15,454 nucleotides of DNA, taken from NCBI GenBank assembly GCA_002340255.1, contig DDLS01000061.1:1-15454 (forward strand), read 5' to 3'. A program made the position numbers and the translations under genes. Positions 12,203-15,454 of this stretch are shown here, in pieces (position 1 is the first letter of the stretch; each line of letters begins with the position of its first letter). Origin of the DNA: Cyanobacteria bacterium UBA2566 (GTDB taxonomy: Bacteria; Cyanobacteriota; Cyanobacteriia; Cyanobacteriales; Desertifilaceae). Below the pieces are notes generated by a model, which had not been told where the DNA came from, made no database searches, and worked only from the letters and a program-made list of their open reading frames with translations.

Positions 12203-14876
12203 TGTTTGGTCTAATACTCTCGGGTTGTCTTGCCAAACTCAGGAAGTTATCCAAAGAATTCGCTCTTCAGAGCCTTCTCGTAACGTTGGTGGTGGCAGCA
12301 AAAATGTTTTTGGCCGTTACCCTAGTCGAAAGATGGGAGTAACCATCCAGTTTGAATCTCATAAAGTTGAACTGCCTTTCATTTTTCAACTGGAGCATAA
12401 CGAAGACGTGCTCGAATTTTACGACCAACCCCCGGCAATTAAGCTAGATTATCAGAGCAAACATGACCGTAGACTAGGGGTTTTGCATACCCCAGACTTC
12501 TTCGTCATACGAAAAGATTCGGCCGGGTGGGAAGAATGCAAATCAGAAGAACAACTCAAAAAGCTGGCAGAGAAAAGCCCCCATCGTTACATTTTTTCTG
12601 AAGAGAAAGGGTGGTATTGTCCTCCAGGAGAACATTACGCTAATTCCTTTGGACTTTACTATCATTTACGCTCCGATGCTGAGATTAATTGGAATCTGCA
12701 ACGAAACTTTGTGTTTTTAGAGGACTATCTCCGATCCGAGTCTTTAGAGATAGATCGACCTCAACTCGATAGTATCATCCGAGCTATCTCCGAAAAGCCA
12801 GGGATTACATTGAATGAATTATTAAGTTTGTTTCTGGCTGATTCCATCTATACTCTGATTGCTCAGGAACAAATCTATGTCGATCTCAGTAGTAGTCTTT
12901 TAGCCGAACCCAATCAATGCAACGTCTTCTCGGATAGTGAAACGGCTCAAGCATATGCTCTGATGGTGAGTTCTACCTCTTCGAGAGAGATAACATCCCC
13001 TGGAGTGAATTTGACCGCAGGAGCCTCAATCCTCTGGGATGGAAAAGCCTTGAGTATTGTTCATATAGGCACTACAGAAATTATTCTGCGAGGAGAACAA
13101 GAACGGTTGATTCAGTTAAGGCGGGCAGAACTTGAGACGTTGGTTTGGCAAGGGAAAATTACCAGTCCTCAAGTTGAGTCTCACACTACCGTTTCCTCAG
13201 AAGCCTGGAATAAATTCTATCAAGCAAGCCCTGAAGACCAAACAGAAGCCCTCCGTCGTTATGAAGTGATTCAGCCTTATTTGGAGGGACAGAAGCGAGA
13301 CAATGAAACGACTTCAGCCCGTACTATTCGAGATTGGAAAGCTAAGTACCTAGCTGCCCAGGAGAAATATGGCTGTGGATATCTAGGGTTATTGTCTCAT
13401 CGCAAAGCTAAAGGAAATCGTCAACGGAAGCTTCCCGATATAACATTGCAACTAATGGAGCAATTCATTGCCGAGGACTATGAGACTCTTAAACAGAAAT
13501 CGAAATGGTCGGTTTATTGTTCTCTAGTAGATATTTGCGAACAGAAAGGGGCGATCGCTCCCAGTTACAAAACCTTCAGCAAGGAAATCCAGAAACATGC
13601 CGGTTATAAGCAAACTTTAAAACGGAAGGGACGTAGAGCAGCATACCCACAAAGTACATTTTACTGGGAATTAAGTCGCACAACGCCTCGACATGGCGAT
13701 CGCCCCTTTGAAATCGGTCATATCGACCATACTCAACTAGACGTAGAACTGGTCTGTTCCCATACCGGTCGTTCGTTAAGAAAACCTTGGGTGACCTTCT
13801 TAATTGACGGTTATTCCCGTCGTTTGCTGGCAGTGTACCTCTCCTTCGATTCCGCCTCTTATCGCGCTTGTTTGATGGTACTGAGGCTTTGCGTCCAAAG
13901 ATACGGCCGCTTACCTCAAACCATTGTGGTAGATAACGGTGCAGAGTTTCATAGCACCTATTTTGAAACATTATTAGCGACCTTTGAGTGTACAAAAAAA
14001 CATCGTCCAGCAGCAAAAGGACGGTTTGGTTCAGTTTGCGAGCGATTGTTTGGAACCAACAACAGTCAGTTTATTCACAATCTAATGGGGAATACTCAAA
14101 TTACCTGCAATGTCAGACAAGTGACCAAATCGGTAAACCCCAAGAATCAAGCCATTTGGACATTAGGCGTTCTCTATGAATATCTGAGCCAATGGGCTTA
14201 CGAGGTTTACGATCGCTTAGATCATCCTTCATTGGGTCAAACTCCACGGGAAGCGTTCATAACGGGCATAGCCAACGGAGGAGGAAGGACTCACCGCTTA
14301 ATTCCCTATGACGAGAATTTCAAAATTCTTACTCTACCAACAACCAGTAGTGGTAAAGCTAAAGTCCAAACCAGCAGAGGAGTGAAGATCAACTATGTCT
14401 ACTACTGGTCTAACCTATTTAGAAACCCCGAGATTGAAAATACCTCTGTTCCCGTGAGATACGATCCGTTTAACGCTAGCATTGCTTATGCTTTCGTTCA
14501 AGGCCAGTGGGTAGAGTGTATTTCTCAATACTATGCAGAATTTCAAGGGCGTTCCGAGAAAGAATTAAGACTAGCGACCAGCGAGCTACGCAACCGTCAT
14601 CGAAATAACAAAAAATCGAAAATTTCCGCCAAAAAACTAGCAAATTTTCTCTCCTCTGTCGAAGCGCAAGAAGTCTTGCTAGAGCAACGCTTACATGATG
14701 CGGAAGCGGTAGAAGTTTTCAGAGTTATTGACGGAGGTAAGCCGACACCAGCACACATGTCATCCAAGGTAACGGATATTACCTCTGCTCGCACCAGTTC
14801 TCCTGCGCAATCCGAGCTACAACCAACTACACAACCTAATTTACCTGAAGAACTCGTTGTCTATGAGGAGTTTTAA
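12180..14876 (+). CDS. TnsA-TnsB fusion transposase of a Tn7-like element
   Basis: An 898-residue protein fusing both Tn7-type transposase subunits. N-terminal TnsA nuclease: Glu64 (VELPFIFQLE), Asp106 (HTPDFFV) and Lys121 (EECK) match the E-D-K set that cuts the 5' strand; residues about 196-240 look like the TnsA winged-helix C-terminus. Then TnsB: an N-terminal domain (about 280-330), HTH-like regions (380-480), an RNase H-fold core with DDE residues Asp516 (HIDHTQLD), Asp585 (VVDNGAEF) and Glu621 (FGSVCERLF), a Mu-type C-terminal beta-barrel (about 712-782) and a basic then acidic tail that may bind TnsC. ATG 12180 has GAGG at 12167-12170; ATGs at 12156 and 12171 are alternatives. Both nuclease sites present implies cut-and-paste transposition. 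Confidence 0.9.
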   Translation: MLSKTEFDVWSNTLGLSCQTQEVIQRIRSSEPSRNVGGGSKNVFGRYPSRKMGVTIQFESHKVELPFIFQLEHNEDVLEFYDQPPAIKLDYQSKHDRRLGVLHTPDFFVIRKDSAGWEECKSEEQLKKLAEKSPHRYIFSEEKGWYCPPGEHYANSFGLYYHLRSDAEINWNLQRNFVFLEDYLRSESLEIDRPQLDSIIRAISEKPGITLNELLSLFLADSIYTLIAQEQIYVDLSSSLLAEPNQCNVFSDSETAQAYALMVSSTSSREITSPGVNLTAGASILWDGKALSIVHIGTTEIILRGEQERLIQLRRAELETLVWQGKITSPQVESHTTVSSEAWNKFYQASPEDQTEALRRYEVIQPYLEGQKRDNETTSARTIRDWKAKYLAAQEKYGCGYLGLLSHRKAKGNRQRKLPDITLQLMEQFIAEDYETLKQKSKWSVYCSLVDICEQKGAIAPSYKTFSKEIQKHAGYKQTLKRKGRRAAYPQSTFYWELSRTTPRHGDRPFEIGHIDHTQLDVELVCSHTGRSLRKPWVTFLIDGYSRRLLAVYLSFDSASYRACLMVLRLCVQRYGRLPQTIVVDNGAEFHSTYFETLLATFECTKKHRPAAKGRFGSVCERLFGTNNSQFIHNLMGNTQITCNVRQVTKSVNPKNQAIWTLGVLYEYLSQWAYEVYDRLDHPSLGQTPREAFITGIANGGGRTHRLIPYDENFKILTLPTTSSGKAKVQTSRGVKINYVYYWSNLFRNPEIENTSVPVRYDPFNASIAYAFVQGQWVECISQYYAEFQGRSEKELRLATSELRNRHRNNKKSKISAKKLANFLSSVEAQEVLLEQRLHDAEAVEVFRVIDGGKPTPAHMSSKVTDITSARTSSPAQSELQPTTQPNLPEELVVYEEF

Positions 14877-14889
14877 CCCAGAAGTGTTG

Positions 14890-15454
14890 GTGCGATTCGT
14901 TTCTGCGAAAATGGAAGCCTCTAATGGCTGAAGTGTAGGCAGAGCAAGGATTCTAACGAACCTTGACAACTCAATTTCCGTGAGGGTGAAAGTCCATCCC
15001 TCTAGATGTTGGAGTGACAGCATAACCCCCATTCATGAGAACTGGTAATCCCCATGGGTAAGGAAAGAAGACGGCGGGGATTGACGGAATTAAATCGCTC
15101 ACCCCCACTCAGAGACTGACCGTGGCATTCAACCTGAAACTCAGTCACAAAGCCAAACCCACCCGTAGAGTTCTAATTCCCAAGCCCGGAACAAACGAAA
15201 AGCGACCATTAGGCATCCCGACGATGAAAGAACGCGCTCGACAAGCGTTAGTAAAACAAGCGATGGAACCTGAATGGGAAGCGAAGTTTGAACCAAACAG
15301 TTACGGATTCAGACCAGGACGTTCAGCCCACGACGCTATCGGAACCATTTTCAGCAGTGTTAAGCAAAGTGCCAAATGGGTACTTGATGCCGACATAGCC
15401 AAGTGCTTCGATAAAATCAATCACGAAAAACTTGTGGATAAACTTCAGACATAC
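14890..15454 (+). mobile_element. Group II intron, 5' part and truncated RT ORF (continues past window)
   Basis: GTGCGATTCG at 14890 is a typical group II 5' end. It is followed by domain-I-like signatures known from cyanobacterial introns (GTGTAGGCAGAGCAAGG, CCGTGAGGGTGAAAGTCC, GTGACAGCAT, GAACTGGTAATCCCCATGG). The intron-encoded reverse transcriptase frame begins only about 170 nt in, whereas full introns have several hundred nt of RNA domains first, so the rest of domains I-III and the ORF start appear deleted around 15050-15062. It starts 13 nt after the tnsAB stop, so it sits between tnsAB and whatever follows in the operon. Confidence 0.75.
15062..15454 (+). pseudogene. Group II intron reverse transcriptase/maturase, N-terminally truncated, 3' end outside window
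   Basis: 131 codons are open to the window end. The frame starts GKKTAGIDG directly after an in-frame TAA (15059-15061), then carries RRVLIPKPGTNEKRPLGIPT, EPEWEAKFEPNSYGFRPGRS and DADIAKCFDKINHEKL. These are the first reverse-transcriptase blocks of LtrA-type intron proteins. Intact proteins have about 70 residues before GKKTAG; here non-coding intron RNA sequence takes their place and there is no plausible start. The catalytic YADD, maturase and HNH parts would be beyond the edge. It is probably inactive unless supplied by a full copy elsewhere. Confidence 0.85.

Larger units (their letters stand above)
8849..15454 (+). mobile_element. Tn7-like transposon, left part (right end outside the window)
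   Basis: The element is inferred from a TGT-starting terminus with four direct repeats just after thiL, and from a TnsA-TnsB fusion transposase further in. Gene order from the left end: RHH regulator (minus), SF2 helicase, frame-shifted continuation or second ORF, tnsAB, group II intron. GTACA at 8844-8848 would be the 5-bp target duplication if the terminus is correct. TnsC, TniQ/TnsD, cargo and right end are expected beyond the window. No CRISPR repeat or Cas gene is visible here, so guide-RNA targeting can be neither claimed nor excluded. Confidence 0.7.

Noticed and set aside
13576..14016. 146-codon minus-strand frame inside tnsAB
   Set aside because: It is antisense to the catalytic core of the transposase, whose DDE motifs establish the coding strand.

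Overview
The window is cyanobacterial. It carries about 16 copies of the HIP1 octamer GCGATCGC, the ribosomal block secE-nusG-rplK-rplA-rplJ-rplL in the usual cyanobacterial order, and several proteins typical of cyanobacteria (Hik2/CSK-type kinase, DUF1802, DUF3155, a CCB1-like cytochrome b6f assembly factor). Species cannot be named from the sequence alone.

Bases 1-510 hold no protein gene. They contain two isolated tRNA 3' ends, one Ser-like and one Trp-like, without recognisable 5' halves. Bases 511-3914 encode SecE, NusG and ribosomal proteins L11, L1, L10 and L12. An L10-leader-type RNA and an attenuator-like hairpin precede rplJ, and a terminator follows rplL. Bases 4010-8842 are ordinary chromosome: a small LipA-like hydrolase, a minus-strand pair (Hik2-like histidine kinase then DUF1802 protein), a DUF3155 protein with a strong sigma-70-type promoter, a minus-strand CCB1-like membrane protein, and thiL.

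Six bases after the thiL stop the character changes. A TGT-starting sequence with four direct repeats of the type CATAATATTGCC looks like the left end of a Tn7-like transposon. Inside it are a divergently oriented ribbon-helix-helix regulator, an SF2 helicase, a second ORF that looks like the frameshifted continuation of the helicase (with a 33-residue tandem repeat and a C-terminal HTH-like region), and an 898-residue TnsA-TnsB fusion transposase with both active sites apparently intact. The second ORF overlaps the transposase gene by 23 nt, so helicase and transposase appear to be one operon. A 5'-truncated group II intron with an N-terminally truncated reverse transcriptase starts 13 nt after the transposase stop and runs off the window. 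TnsC, TniQ/TnsD, cargo, the right end and any CRISPR parts would lie beyond base 15454 and cannot be judged here.

The most interesting proposal is that this is a Tn7-like element attached at the 3' end of thiL, with an SF2 helicase coupled to the transposase operon and a small RHH repressor controlling it.
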